A DNA stretch of 64,000 nt from Alphaproteobacteria bacterium. GTDB lineage: Bacteria; Pseudomonadota; Alphaproteobacteria; Geminicoccales; Geminicoccaceae. The translations under genes and the position numbers were made by a program. The notes under the pieces were generated by a model. It ran no database searches and was not told the DNA's origin. It saw nothing but the letters and a program-made list of their open reading frames with translations. This document shows, piece after piece, positions 54,186 through 63,660 of this stretch (positions within the stretch are counted from its first letter, which is position 1; each line of letters opens with the position of its first letter). Location: positions 1 to 64,000 of the forward strand of contig JALSIM010000030.1 of assembly GCA_026990035.1 (NCBI GenBank), written 5' to 3'.

Positions 54186-55139
54186 ATGCGGATGCTCGGC
54201 TACGCCCTGGACAGACTGCTGACGCTGGTTCCCACCCTGCTGGCGGCGTCGCTGCTGGTGTTCCTCTTCGTCCGTCTGATTCCCGGAGATCCGGCCGCCA
54301 TTCTACTGGGCGATGCGGCGACGCCCGAGCAGGTCGCCGCTCTCACCCGTGAACTCGGGCTCGACCAGCCGCTGTGGAAACAGTATTTCCTGTGGCTGGG
54401 CAACATCCTCGAAGGGGATTTCGGGACTTCGATCTTCTTCGGTAAGCCCGTTCTCGCGGTGATCGCCGACAGCGCCGAAACCTCGATCCTCCTGGCCGTG
54501 ACGACCATGGGCTGGATCGTGCTGATCGGTGTGCCGATAGGGATTCTCGCCGCCGTACGACAGGGTTCCTGGATCGACCAGGCCACTTCGGGCTTGGCCA
54601 TGCTGATGGCCTCGGTTCCCACCTTCTGGCTCGGTCTCTATTTCATTCTCGTCTTCGCCGTCGGCCTGGGCTGGTTTCCTTCCTCCGGCTTTCCGTCGAT
54701 CACGGGCGAGGGCGGCCTCCTCAACCTGCGGTACCTGGTACTGCCCAGTCTGACGCTCGCCGCACCCAATGCGGCACTCATCATCCGGCTGGTCCGCGCC
54801 TCGATGCTGGACGTCTCGCGGGAGGACCATGTGCGGACCGCCCGCGCCAAGGGGCTCCATCCGCTTCGGGTGGCGATCAAGCACATCTTCCGCAACGCCC
54901 TGATCGCGGTGGCCGGCGCCTTCGGCTTCACCTTCGCCGCCCTCGTCAGCGAGGCGGTGGTCACCGAAACCGTCTTTTCGCTTCCCGGTGTCGGCCGTCT
55001 CGTGGTCCAGTCCATCCTGCGACGCGACTATCCCGTGATCCAGGGCGTGATCCTCATCGTCGTCGTTTTCTACATGTTCGTGAATCTCCTCGTCGATCTC
55101 GCCTACGCCCGTCTCGACCCCAGGGTCTCGCTGAAATGA
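54186..55139 (+). CDS. Dipeptide-type ABC permease, DppB family
   Basis: Permease of 317 residues with six predicted helices. The family start FVRLIPGDPAA and the EAA-type loop VRTARAKGLHPLRVAIKHIFRNAL are present. ATG at 54186 is chosen; codons back to 54156 overlap the stem-loop and look non-native. Its stop overlaps the next permease by 4 bp. Confidence 0.9.
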   Translation: MRMLGYALDRLLTLVPTLLAASLLVFLFVRLIPGDPAAILLGDAATPEQVAALTRELGLDQPLWKQYFLWLGNILEGDFGTSIFFGKPVLAVIADSAETSILLAVTTMGWIVLIGVPIGILAAVRQGSWIDQATSGLAMLMASVPTFWLGLYFILVFAVGLGWFPSSGFPSITGEGGLLNLRYLVLPSLTLAAPNAALIIRLVRASMLDVSREDHVRTARAKGLHPLRVAIKHIFRNALIAVAGAFGFTFAALVSEAVVTETVFSLPGVGRLVVQSILRRDYPVIQGVILIVVVFYMFVNLLVDLAYARLDPRVSLK

Positions 55140-55987
55140 ACGGCCTGATTTCGGTCTTACGGTCCGTCCGCGAGCGCCGCCTCGCAACCATCGGCTTGAT
55201 ATGGCTCGCTCTGGTCTGTATCGCCGCCCTCGGCGCACCCCTCCTGGCCCCCTTCGATCCCCTCGATTTCGACCCGCTCGCCAGATTGGCCGAACCCGGC
55301 TGGCCGCATCTGTTCGGTACCGATCATTTCGGACGCGACACCCTTTCCCGGGCGATCTACGGCGCCCGGATGGCGGTGCTGATCGGCACCGGGAGCGTCT
55401 TCGTCGCCCTGGTCGTCGGCGGCATCGTCGGCATGCTTTCCGCCTATTTCACGAAGCTCGGCCATCTGCTGATGCGTGCGGTGGACGTACTGATGGCGTT
55501 CCCGGCGCTGCTGCTGGCGCTGGTGCTGATGACCCTGCTCGAACGGAGCGTGGTCAACACCATCATCGTCATCGGCACGGTCTACGCGACGACGACCGCA
55601 CGAATCCTCTTCGGCATGACCCTGAAGCTCAAGGGAGAAGTGTTCGTCGAAGCCGCCATCTGCTCGGGTGCCGGACATGCCTCCGTCCTCTTCCGGCACA
55701 TTCTTCCCAATCTGGTGTCGCCGCTTCTCGTACAGGCGAGCTTCATCTTCGCCTTCGCCCAGCTCCAGGCCGCGGCACTCGACTTCCTGGGACTCGGCCT
55801 GCCGCCGGAAGTGCCGAGCTGGGGCAATATGCTGAGCGAGGAGCGGATCTACATCACCCGGGCGCCGTGGCTGCTGATTTTCCCCGGAACGCTCATCATC
55901 CTCACGGTCTTTTCCATGAACCTCCTGGGCGATGCCATGCGGGACAGCATCGATCCGCGCTTCCGGAAAGACGTCAAAGGGGTCTAG
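55136..55987 (+). CDS. Dipeptide-type ABC permease, DppC family
   Basis: Permease of 283 residues containing the typical FGTDHFGRDTLSRAIYGAR after helix 1 and the loop FVEAAICSGAGHASVLFRHI. ATGA overlap with the DppB-type gene; the ATPase gene follows 3 bp after its stop. Confidence 0.91.
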   Translation: MNGLISVLRSVRERRLATIGLIWLALVCIAALGAPLLAPFDPLDFDPLARLAEPGWPHLFGTDHFGRDTLSRAIYGARMAVLIGTGSVFVALVVGGIVGMLSAYFTKLGHLLMRAVDVLMAFPALLLALVLMTLLERSVVNTIIVIGTVYATTTARILFGMTLKLKGEVFVEAAICSGAGHASVLFRHILPNLVSPLLVQASFIFAFAQLQAAALDFLGLGLPPEVPSWGNMLSEERIYITRAPWLLIFPGTLIILTVFSMNLLGDAMRDSIDPRFRKDVKGV

Positions 55988-55990
55988 GCG

Positions 55991-56965
55991 ATGGCGCTTC
56001 TCGAGGTGCGGGATCTCGGGCTGGCGATCGCTGCCGGCGGGCGGCTGCTCCCCGTGGTGCGCGGCATTTCCTTCGCCGTCGAGGAGAACGAAACCCTGGG
56101 GATCGTCGGGGAAAGCGGCTGCGGCAAGAGCCTCACGGCATTGGCCATCATGGGGCTTCTCGAGGACACGGCGATCCGGATCACCGGCGGGTCGATCCGC
56201 TTCGAGGGGCGCGAACTGCTGACCATGGCGCCGGCGGAGCGGCGCGCGTTGATGGGCAACCGGATGGCGATCGTCTTTCAGGAGCCGATGACCAGCCTCA
56301 ATCCGGTGTATCGCGTGGGCGATCAGATCGTCGAAGTGCTCCGGCAGCATCGCGATCTTTCGACGAGCGAAGCCCGTGAACGCACGCTCCGGCTCCTCGA
56401 AATGGTCCAGGTTCCGGAGCCGGAGCAACGCGTCCACAGCTATCCTCACCAGCTCTCCGGCGGACAGCGGCAGCGGGTGATGATCGCCATGGCCATCGCC
56501 TGCGATCCCAGACTGCTCATCGCCGACGAGCCGACGACGGCCCTCGACGTGACGGTTCAGAAGGAAATTCTGGAGCTGCTGCAGGATCTCCAGAAGCGCA
56601 TGGGCAGTGCCATCGTTCTCATCTCCCACGATCTCGGCGTGATTGCCGAAACCTGTGACCGGGTGGCGGTGATGTACCGTGGGACCATCGTCGAAGAGGC
56701 GACGGCGGGAGAGCTCTTCGCGAATGTGGCCCATCCCTATACGCGGGGGCTGCTCGCATCGATTCCGCCGGCCGACCGCGATGTCGAGTGGCTGGAAGCC
56801 ATCCCCGGCCGGGTTCCCGCCGTCGACCAGGAGATTCCCGGTTGTGCGTTCCATCCGAGATGCCCGTTCGTTCGGGATCTCTGTCGCACCGCCCGGCCCG
56901 AAGGCCGGGATTTCGCGCCCGGCCATTCCATCCGCTGTCATTTCCCGCGGGAATGGCGAACATGA
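55991..56965 (+). CDS. Dipeptide-type ABC ATPase, DppD family
   Basis: ATPase of 324 residues: Walker A GESGCGKS, signature LSGGQRQR, Walker [13 protein letters not shown] and H-switch SHDL. The C-terminal oligopeptide/nickel extension is present with the cysteine set [14 protein letters not shown] and RCHFPR, which forms an iron-sulfur site in characterised relatives. Confidence 0.92.
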   Translation: MALLEVRDLGLAIAAGGRLLPVVRGISFAVEENETLGIVGESGCGKSLTALAIMGLLEDTAIRITGGSIRFEGRELLTMAPAERRALMGNRMAIVFQEPMTSLNPVYRVGDQIVEVLRQHRDLSTSEARERTLRLLEMVQVPEPEQRVHSYPHQLSGGQRQRVMIAMAIACDPRLLIADEPTTALDVTVQKEILELLQDLQKRMGSAIVLISHDLGVIAETCDRVAVMYRGTIVEEATAGELFANVAHPYTRGLLASIPPADRDVEWLEAIPGRVPAVDQEIPGCAFHPRCPFVRDLCRTARPEGRDFAPGHSIRCHFPREWRT

Positions 56966-57768
56966 CCGCGCCGCTGCTGCAGTTACGCGATCTCCGGGTT
57001 CATTTCCGAACCGGCAGGGGCGGGTTGTTCCGGCGCCGGCGGATCCTCGAGGCGGTGGGCGGCGTCTCCTTCGACATCCATCGCGGCGAAGTCCTCGGCC
57101 TCGTCGGTGAAAGCGGCAGTGGCAAGTCGACCATCGGGCGGACCCTGACCCGTCTCGAAAGGCCGACCGGCGGCGAGGCGATCTTCGAGGGCACGGACAT
57201 CCTGGCGCTGACGGCGAGAGCCTTTCGCCCCTTGCGGCGTCGGATCCAGATGATCTTCCAGGACCCCTTCGCCTCCCTCAATCCACGCCTCACCATCGAA
57301 CAGACCCTGGCGGAGCCCCTGTTCATCCATCGGCTGGCGCGTGACCGGTCCGAGGCGCGGGACATGATCGCCGAAACCCTCGAGCTCGTCGGGATGGATC
57401 CCGATGCGATGAAACGCCATCCGCACGAATTTTCGGGAGGGCAGCGCCAGCGCATCGGGATCGCTCGGGTGATGATCGTGAAACCCCGCCTGGTGATCGC
57501 CGACGAACCGGTGTCGGCGCTCGATGTTTCGATCCAGGCTCAGGTTCTCAACCTGATCAAGAAGCTCCAGCGTGAAAGCGGCGTCTCGATGCTGTTCATC
57601 AGTCACGACCTGGGCGTCGTTCGCTACATCAGCGACAGGATCGCCGTGATGCGTCGGGGGAAGATCGTGGAGATCGGTGACAGGAACCGGATCTTCGACT
57701 CCCCGCGGCACGATTATACCCGGCGGCTGCTCGCTTCGATCCCCCGCCTCCCGCCCGCTCCGAATTGA
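56962..57768 (+). CDS. Dipeptide-type ABC ATPase, DppF family, short form
   Basis: ATPase of 268 residues: Walker A GESGSGKS, signature FSGGQRQR, Walker B LVIADEPVSALD and H-switch SHDL. It ends at TRRLLASIPRLPPAPN and lacks the ~50-residue cysteine-containing extension of its partner and of E. coli DppF. ATG at 56962 overlaps the DppD-type stop as ATGA; an ATG three codons earlier is possible. Confidence 0.9.
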   Translation: MTAPLLQLRDLRVHFRTGRGGLFRRRRILEAVGGVSFDIHRGEVLGLVGESGSGKSTIGRTLTRLERPTGGEAIFEGTDILALTARAFRPLRRRIQMIFQDPFASLNPRLTIEQTLAEPLFIHRLARDRSEARDMIAETLELVGMDPDAMKRHPHEFSGGQRQRIGIARVMIVKPRLVIADEPVSALDVSIQAQVLNLIKKLQRESGVSMLFISHDLGVVRYISDRIAVMRRGKIVEIGDRNRIFDSPRHDYTRRLLASIPRLPPAPN

Positions 57769-57771
57769 ATG

Positions 57772-57785
57772 GCCCCGCTCGGGGC
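57772..57785. terminator. Small hairpin between convergent genes
   Basis: GCCCC-GCTC-GGGGC sits 3 bp after the DppF-type stop, in the 64-bp gap to the convergent D-carbamoylase gene. No T-run. Confidence 0.3.
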
Positions 57786-57832
57786 AGCACCGATATCCGG
57801 TAGCCGTGGCGCCAACCGCGCCGATGCACCCG

Positions 57833-58780
57833 TCAGCTCCGGCCCCTCGCTCCCTGTCCGGCGCCCGGCATCGCGGTGATCAGCCCGTAGGTCTCGGGAC
57901 GGCGGTGGAGGGCGAAATCGAAGATGTGCTCCTTGATCTCGCGGGTGCGCTCGAAATCGCAATCGTAGGTGACGAGCTCGTCCTCGAGGGTACCGGCCAT
58001 GGCCACGATCTCGCCGGTGGGGGCGACGATGCAGCTCTGTCCCAGGAGATCGCAGCCCTCCTCGCGCCCCGCCTTGGCCACCGCCACCACCCACATGCCG
58101 TTCTGATAGGCGCCGGCCTGCAGGCAGAGATGGTTGTGGAAGGCCTGGAGATGGTCGTGCTGCGGTACCGGCGGATAGTGGAGCGGGGTGTTGTAGCCCA
58201 GGAGCAGCATCTCCGCTCCCTGGAGCGCGAGCACCCGGTACATCTCCGGCCAGCGGCGGTCGTTGCAGATCGCCATGCCCAGAATCCCCCCCATCGCCCG
58301 CCAGACCGGGAAGCCGAGATCGCCGGGCTCGAAATAGCGCTTCTCGAGATGCTGGAAGGGCCGCCAGGGCTCGTGCTCGGCATGACCGGGCAGATGCACC
58401 TTGCGGTACTTGCCGAGGATGCGGCCGTCCGGCCCGACCAAGATGGAGGTGTTGAAGCGCCGCCGGCGCCCCTCCTCGATCGCCAGTTCCGCGTAGCCCA
58501 GATAGAAGCCGATGCCGAGTTCGGCCGCGGTGTCGAACAGCGGGCGGGTTTCCGGTCCCGGCATCGCGGTCTCGTAGAAACGGTCGAGCTCCGCCTCCTC
58601 GGCGAAATACCAGCGGGGGAAGAAGGTGGTCAGCGCCAGTTCGGGGAACACCACGAGCCCGCAGCCGCGGGCGGCCGCCTCCCGCATCAGCGCCAGCAGC
58701 CGTCGGACCACCGCCGTTCTCGGCTCCTCCCGTCCCACCGGCCCGAGCTGGGCGGCGCCGACCCTGAGTACGCGCTTCAT
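57833..58780 (-). CDS. N-carbamoyl-D-amino-acid amidohydrolase (nitrilase superfamily)
   Basis: Amidase of 315 residues that hydrolyses N-carbamoyl-D-amino acids to D-amino acid, CO2 and NH3. The catalytic triad falls at the same numbers as in the Agrobacterium enzyme: E47 (FPELALTTFFPRWYF), K127 (GKYRKVHLPGH) and C172 (AICNDRRWPE). PFQHLEKRYFEPGDLGFPV and YNTPLHYPPVPQHDHL are also enzyme-specific. The ATG overlaps the M20 gene stop. It ends a coupled catabolic operon after dpaL and the M20 hydrolase. Confidence 0.92.
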   Translation of the reverse strand: MKRVLRVGAAQLGPVGREEPRTAVVRRLLALMREAAARGCGLVVFPELALTTFFPRWYFAEEAELDRFYETAMPGPETRPLFDTAAELGIGFYLGYAELAIEEGRRRRFNTSILVGPDGRILGKYRKVHLPGHAEHEPWRPFQHLEKRYFEPGDLGFPVWRAMGGILGMAICNDRRWPEMYRVLALQGAEMLLLGYNTPLHYPPVPQHDHLQAFHNHLCLQAGAYQNGMWVVAVAKAGREEGCDLLGQSCIVAPTGEIVAMAGTLEDELVTYDCDFERTREIKEHIFDFALHRRPETYGLITAMPGAGQGARGRS

Positions 58781-60021
58781 GCGCCCTCCCCTTCGAGGAG
58801 ATCGAGGAGCAGTTCCAGCAGCACCTCGGCACCGGCGGCGAGATCCTCCGGCGCCGTGTACTCCTCGACGTTGTGACTGATCCCTCCGACCGAGGGCACG
58901 AAGATCATCGCCGTCGGACAGACCCGGGCCATGATCTGAGCGTCGTGCCCGGCGCCGCTCGGCATCCGCCGGACCGAACGGCCGAGGCGGCGGGCGGTCG
59001 CCTCGACCCGCGCCACCATCGCCGGATCGAAGGCCACCGGGGCGAAGCGGGCGAGCTGCCGGAAGGCGATCTCGACCCCCTCGCGGGCGGCGGCCTCCGC
59101 GGCGAAGGCCGAGAGGCGCCGCTCGGCTTCCCGCAGGCGCAGATCGTCGGTGTGACGCAGATCGACGGTGAGCTCGGCCCGCTCCGGCACCACGTTGACG
59201 AGATCGGGCGAGAGGCGCAGCGAACCGACGGTGGCCACCTGATCACCGCCGATCTCCCGCGCCAGACGACGGGCGAAAACGGCGATCTCGGCGGCCACCA
59301 GACCGGCATCCCGGCGCATGGCCATGGGCGTGGCACCGGCATGAGCACTCCGCCCCCGGAGGCTCAGGGCCTGCCAGGAAATGCCCTGGACCCCTTCGAC
59401 CGCACCGATGGTGACCCCCTCGCGCTCCAGCACCGGCCCCTGCTCGATGTGGAGCTCGACGAAGGCCCGGGCCTCGGGACGGCCGACCGGCGCATCACCG
59501 GCATAGCCGATCCGCTCCAGGCAGGCTCCCACCGTCTCGCCGTCGATGCCCCGGGTGGCCAGCGCGTCTTCCAGCGCGAGCGCACCGACATGGACCAGGC
59601 TGCCCATCATATCGGGGGGAAAACGCGCGCCCTCCTCGTTGGTGAAGGCGGCGATCACCAGCGGATGCCGAGTTCCGATGCCGGCCCGGTCGAGGGTCTC
59701 CACGATTTCCAGCCCGGCCAGCACCCCGAGGGCGCCGTCGTAGAGCCCGCCCGTCCGCACCGTGTCGATGTGCGAACCGGTCATCACCGGCGGCCCCTCC
59801 TCGCGCCCCCGCCGCAGGCCGAAGATGTTGCCGATGGCGTCGATCCGAACCTCGAGCCCGAGCTCCCGCATCCAGCCGACCAGAAGATCGCGCCCGGCCC
59901 GGTCTTCCTCGGTCAGGGCGAGCCGACAGACTCCCCCGCCGGGCAGGGCCCCGATCTCGCCGAGCTTGCGGATCCGGGCCATCAGCCGGTCGGGATCGAT
60001 GGCGATTCCGGCCCGGCTCAC
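58777..60021 (-). CDS. M20-family N-carbamoyl amidohydrolase (HyuC/AmaB/allantoate-amidohydrolase type)
   Basis: Binuclear metal amidohydrolase of 414 residues. Metal residues are visible in GSHIDTVRTGGLYDGALG (His, Asp), FTNEEGARF (Glu pair), ELHIEQGPVLE (His, Glu) and the C-terminal GGISHNVEEYT. The dimerisation lid has GRSAHAGATPMAMRRD. The family splits N-carbamoyl-L-amino acids, 3-ureidopropionate or allantoate, and the sequence alone does not discriminate. A GTG start overlaps the dpaL stop as GTGA. Confidence 0.87.
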   Translation of the reverse strand: MSRAGIAIDPDRLMARIRKLGEIGALPGGGVCRLALTEEDRAGRDLLVGWMRELGLEVRIDAIGNIFGLRRGREEGPPVMTGSHIDTVRTGGLYDGALGVLAGLEIVETLDRAGIGTRHPLVIAAFTNEEGARFPPDMMGSLVHVGALALEDALATRGIDGETVGACLERIGYAGDAPVGRPEARAFVELHIEQGPVLEREGVTIGAVEGVQGISWQALSLRGRSAHAGATPMAMRRDAGLVAAEIAVFARRLAREIGGDQVATVGSLRLSPDLVNVVPERAELTVDLRHTDDLRLREAERRLSAFAAEAAAREGVEIAFRQLARFAPVAFDPAMVARVEATARRLGRSVRRMPSGAGHDAQIMARVCPTAMIFVPSVGGISHNVEEYTAPEDLAAGAEVLLELLLDLLEGEGA

Positions 60022-61247
60022 ACCCCTTCCTCCACGGTGTCCGGGGCGACGCCGACGAGGCGCTGCCAGGTCTCCGGATCCGTCGCTCCTTCGCTGCCGA
60101 TGAACAGCGGCCGGCTTCCCGCGGTCAGCCCCAGCGCGCGCGAAAGCTCGGGATCACGCCGCGAAAGCAGGGCCGCGGCGAGACCGGCGACCGCGCTTTC
60201 GCCGGCCACCAGCGGGGGATCGCCGGCGGGGGGGAAGGCGAGCAGCCGCATCGTCTCCACCGCCGCCGCGTCGGGAACGGTCAGAAAATCGTCGGCGGCG
60301 ACGGCGAGGATCTCCCAGGCGAGGAGCGAGGGCTCACCACAGGCGAGCCCGGCCATCAGCGTATCGAGATCGCCGGCGACCGCCACCGGGCGGCCCCGGC
60401 GCGCGCTTTCGAACAGGCAGGCGGCCCGATCGGGCTCCACCACCACCACCCGCGGACGGGCATCGCCGCAATGCTGCCAGAAGCGCGCGGCCACCGCCGC
60501 CGCGAGACCGCCCACCCCGCCCTGGAGGAAAAGATGCGTCGGCGGCGGACCGTCGCCGAGCTGCTCGACGATCTCCTCCACCATGACGGTGTAGCCCAGC
60601 ATCACCTGTCGCGGGATCTCGAGATAGCCGGAATAGGAGGTGTCCGAGACCACGATCCAGCCCGCCGCCGCAGCCTCCTCCGCCGCCTTGCGCACGGCGT
60701 CGTCGTAGGTCCCGGGGACCCGCCGGATTTCCGCTCCGTGGCGGGCGATGGCCCGCTCCCGCCCGGCGCTCACCGTCTCGTGGAGATAGATCACGCAGCG
60801 GCAGCCGAACATCCGCGCTCCCCAGGCGACGGACCGGCCGTGGTTGCCGTCGGTGGCACAGGTCACGGTGATGCGGGCGGTATGTTCGGCGAATTTCCCG
60901 GCCCGCAGATCGGCGGAACGCACGGGTGCCGCGACCCCGGCCTCCTCGAGCGCCCTCTGCAGCACCCGCAGCACCGCGAAGGCGCCGCCCAGCGCCTTGA
61001 AGCTGCCGAGGCCGAAACGGGACGCCTCGTGCTTGTAGAGGAGGGCGTCGAAACCGGCCGCCCGGGCCAGGCCCCGGAGATCCACGAGCGGGGTCGCCGC
61101 GTAGCCGGGCCAGCCGGCGATCTCTTCACGGGCGGCGGTCACCTCCGCCGGCGGCAGCAGAGCCGATACCGAGCCGGGTGGCGGACCGCGCCGGGCCGCG
61201 GGATTGGCCAGATGGGTTAGCGGATGATCGGAGAGAGGCAGGTCCAT
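60018..61247 (-). CDS. dpaL: 2,3-diaminopropionate ammonia-lyase
   Basis: PLP enzyme of 409 residues converting D- or L-2,3-diaminopropionate to pyruvate and two NH3. K84 in GLGSFKALGG is the Schiff-base lysine (K77 in E. coli YgeX). The catalytic aspartates known from E. coli (D120, D189) correspond to those in CATDGNHGRS and VSDTSYSGY. EIPRQVMLGYTVMVEE is also family-specific. ATG at 61247 is chosen at the family N-terminus. It is coupled to the two carbamoyl hydrolases downstream and follows a TRAP binding protein. Confidence 0.9.
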   Translation of the reverse strand: MDLPLSDHPLTHLANPAARRGPPPGSVSALLPPAEVTAAREEIAGWPGYAATPLVDLRGLARAAGFDALLYKHEASRFGLGSFKALGGAFAVLRVLQRALEEAGVAAPVRSADLRAGKFAEHTARITVTCATDGNHGRSVAWGARMFGCRCVIYLHETVSAGRERAIARHGAEIRRVPGTYDDAVRKAAEEAAAAGWIVVSDTSYSGYLEIPRQVMLGYTVMVEEIVEQLGDGPPPTHLFLQGGVGGLAAAVAARFWQHCGDARPRVVVVEPDRAACLFESARRGRPVAVAGDLDTLMAGLACGEPSLLAWEILAVAADDFLTVPDAAAVETMRLLAFPPAGDPPLVAGESAVAGLAAALLSRRDPELSRALGLTAGSRPLFIGSEGATDPETWQRLVGVAPDTVEEGV

Positions 61248-61275
61248 CGCGCGTGCTTTTCGGAAGAAGGAGAAT

Positions 61276-61307
61276 GGCGGGATCGGAACGGACGCCCCGA
61301 TCCCGCC
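61276..61307 (-). promoter_or_regulatory. Intercistronic stem-loop after the second TRAP binding-protein gene
   Basis: GGCGGGATCGG and CCGATCCCGCC form a perfect 11-bp stem with a 10-nt loop, beginning 8 nt after the stop. The following RNA reads UCUCCUUCUUCCG, close to that after the ABC hairpin at 48234. Confidence 0.6.
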
Positions 61308-61315
61308 GCGGGTGG

Positions 61316-62353
61316 TCAGTTCGCCGAGGCTTCCTCGATGGCGGCGAGGAAGGCGTCGAGCATCGCCTCGCCCTCGGCCCCGAAACGCTCGACGATGACC
61401 TTCCGCACCGCCGGCTGCGCCGCCTTGCGGAAGGCCTCCCGCTCGGCCGCGCTCGGCGCATAGATTTCCATCCGCTCGGCGAGCTTCGGCAGGCCGCGGT
61501 CGGAGGCCTCGATGATGCGGTTGAGACCGCGCCCGGCGACGATCGCCGCGTCCGCCGCCCATTGCACCTGCTGCTGCTCCTCCTCGGTCAGGCTGTCCCA
61601 GAAGTCGCGGTTCATCGCCCAGACGTAGGGAGTGAACAGATGGTTGCTCAGGGTGAGGTATTTCTGGACCTCGTCGAAATTGGCGAAGGAGACGATGGGC
61701 ACCGGGTTCATCTGGCCGTCGGCGACCCCGGTCTGGAGGGCGGTGTAGACCTCGGACCAGGCGATCGCCACCGGCTGGGCGCCGAGGGCGGCGACCAGCG
61801 CCTTGTGGGTATCCAGCCCCATGGTGCGGATCTTGAGGCCCTTCATGTCCTCCACCGTCTTCACCGGACGCTTGGAATTGGTGAAGACGAAGAAACCGCC
61901 GGAATCGCCGAAGCCCAGCACCTTGAGGCCGGTCTTTTCCTCGATGTCGGCCGCCAGCCGGTCGCCGAAGGGTCCGTCGAAGACCTCGTAGACCACCGAG
62001 ATGTGGGGGAAGGCGAAGGGCATGTCGAGAATGCCGATCAGCGGATAGGCGGAAGCGAAACCGCCCACCGAATGGATCCCCGACTGCACCACTCCGGCGC
62101 GGATCTGGCTCACCACCTCGGCGTCCTTGCCGAGCTGGCCGTTGGGGAAGATCTGCACCGTGACCGCCCCGTTGGTGCCGGATTCCACCAGGGTCTTGAA
62201 CACCTGGGCCATGGCCCCGGTGGCGTTGTCGTAGGGATCGTCGTTGTTGAGGTGATGCAGCTTGATCACCTTCTGCGCCTGGGCACCGGCGACGCCGAGG
62301 CCGAGCACCGCCGCGACAGCCAGGGCCGCGATCCGCGAGCTTCGATGTTTCAT
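61316..62353 (-). CDS. TRAP transporter solute-binding protein (second system)
   Basis: DctP-family protein of 345 residues with a signal peptide ending AGAQA. Motifs: LHHLNNDDPYDNATGAMAQV, FPNGQLGKDAEVV, the ligand Arg in GLKIRTMGLDTHKALVAAL, and EVYTALQTGVADGQMNPV. AGGGAGGG precedes the ATG. It lies between the permeases and dpaL, so it probably captures the substrate of the downstream hydrolases. This P-after-M order differs from the first TRAP system. Confidence 0.9.
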   Translation of the reverse strand: MKHRSSRIAALAVAAVLGLGVAGAQAQKVIKLHHLNNDDPYDNATGAMAQVFKTLVESGTNGAVTVQIFPNGQLGKDAEVVSQIRAGVVQSGIHSVGGFASAYPLIGILDMPFAFPHISVVYEVFDGPFGDRLAADIEEKTGLKVLGFGDSGGFFVFTNSKRPVKTVEDMKGLKIRTMGLDTHKALVAALGAQPVAIAWSEVYTALQTGVADGQMNPVPIVSFANFDEVQKYLTLSNHLFTPYVWAMNRDFWDSLTEEEQQQVQWAADAAIVAGRGLNRIIEASDRGLPKLAERMEIYAPSAAEREAFRKAAQPAVRKVIVERFGAEGEAMLDAFLAAIEEASAN

Positions 62354-62379
62354 GGTCGTATCCCTCCCTGAGGTTGCGG

Positions 62380-63660
62380 TCAGAAGCCGAAAAGACGTGG
62401 CATGAACAGCGTCAGATCGTCCCAGTAGGCGACCAGCAGGAGCACCCCGACCTCGACCAGGATGAAGGGCCAGAGGGCGAGGCTGATGCGCTCGATCTTC
62501 TCCCCGGTGACCGATGCGAGGACGAACAGGCAGGCGCCGACCGGCGGCGTCATCAGCGAGATGTTGAGGGCGAGGACGATCATGATCCCCGCGTGCACCG
62601 GATCCATGCCGATGCCGGCGGTGAGCGGTACCAGTACCGGAGCGAGGATCAGGAGCGCCGCGTTGATGTCCATGAACATGCCGACGATCAGCAGCAGCGC
62701 CAGGATCATGGCGATGATCAGGTTGCGGTCGTCGGACAGGGCGAGAAAACCGGCGGCCACCTTCTGCGGGATCTGCTCGAAGGTCATCCACCAGCCGAGA
62801 ATGGAGGCCGAGGCGATGATCAGGAACACCACGCCGGTGATCAGCGCGGTCCGCTCCAGCATCTCCAGCAGATCCGAAAAGCCGAGGCTGCGGTAGACGA
62901 GGCCGCCCACCACCAGCGCGTAGGCGACCGCGATCGCCGCCGCCTCGGTGGGGGTGACGATGCCGCCGAGGATGCCGCCCAGGATGATCACCGGCATGAA
63001 GATGGCGAGCAGGCTCGAGCGGAAGGTCCGCAGGATGTGCCGCAGGCTCGGCCCGCCCTCGCCCTTGGGCAGACCGAGGCGGCGCCCGAGGGCGGCGATC
63101 ACCGCCATGCAGAGAAGGGCGATCAGGAGACCGGGAACGATGCCGGCGGCGAACAGGCCGGCGATCGAGACCCCCATGATGGAGCCGTAGATGACCATCA
63201 GATTGGACGGGGGGATGGTGGGGCCGATGATCGAGCCGGCGGCGGTGACGGCACAGGCGAAAGGCCGCGAATATCCCTTCTTCACCATCGCCGGCACCAG
63301 CGTGTTGCCGAAGGCGGCGGCGTCCGAGACCGCCGCTCCGGTCATGCCGGCGAACAGAACCGAAGCCACCATGTTGGTGTGGGCCAGCCCGCCCCGCAGA
63401 TAGCCGACCAGGGCCTCGGCGAAAGCGACGAGGCGGGTGGTGATGCCCGAGCGGTTCATGATCTCGCCGGCGAGAATGAAGAAGGGCATGGCCATGAAGG
63501 TGAAGAGGTCGAGCCCCTCGAAGAAGCGTTTGGGCGCCATGGTGAGGAAGGGGGTGCCGCCGAGCTGGAGGAGCCCCACCACCCCGGCGATTCCCAGCAC
63601 GTAGCCGATGGGCAGGCCGAGGATCAGCAGCAGGAAGAAGACGACGGCGACCGCGGTCAT
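62380..63660 (-). CDS. TRAP transporter large permease DctM (second system)
   Basis: Large permease of 426 residues with about twelve hydrophobic segments: MPFFILAGEIMNRSGIT, AVSDAAAFGNTLVPAM and TIPPSNLMVIYGSIMG are DctM markers, with LMTPPVGACLFV near the end. The ATG overlaps the dctQ stop as ATGA. Confidence 0.92.
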   Translation of the reverse strand: MTAVAVVFFLLLILGLPIGYVLGIAGVVGLLQLGGTPFLTMAPKRFFEGLDLFTFMAMPFFILAGEIMNRSGITTRLVAFAEALVGYLRGGLAHTNMVASVLFAGMTGAAVSDAAAFGNTLVPAMVKKGYSRPFACAVTAAGSIIGPTIPPSNLMVIYGSIMGVSIAGLFAAGIVPGLLIALLCMAVIAALGRRLGLPKGEGGPSLRHILRTFRSSLLAIFMPVIILGGILGGIVTPTEAAAIAVAYALVVGGLVYRSLGFSDLLEMLERTALITGVVFLIIASASILGWWMTFEQIPQKVAAGFLALSDDRNLIIAMILALLLIVGMFMDINAALLILAPVLVPLTAGIGMDPVHAGIMIVLALNISLMTPPVGACLFVLASVTGEKIERISLALWPFILVEVGVLLLVAYWDDLTLFMPRLFGF

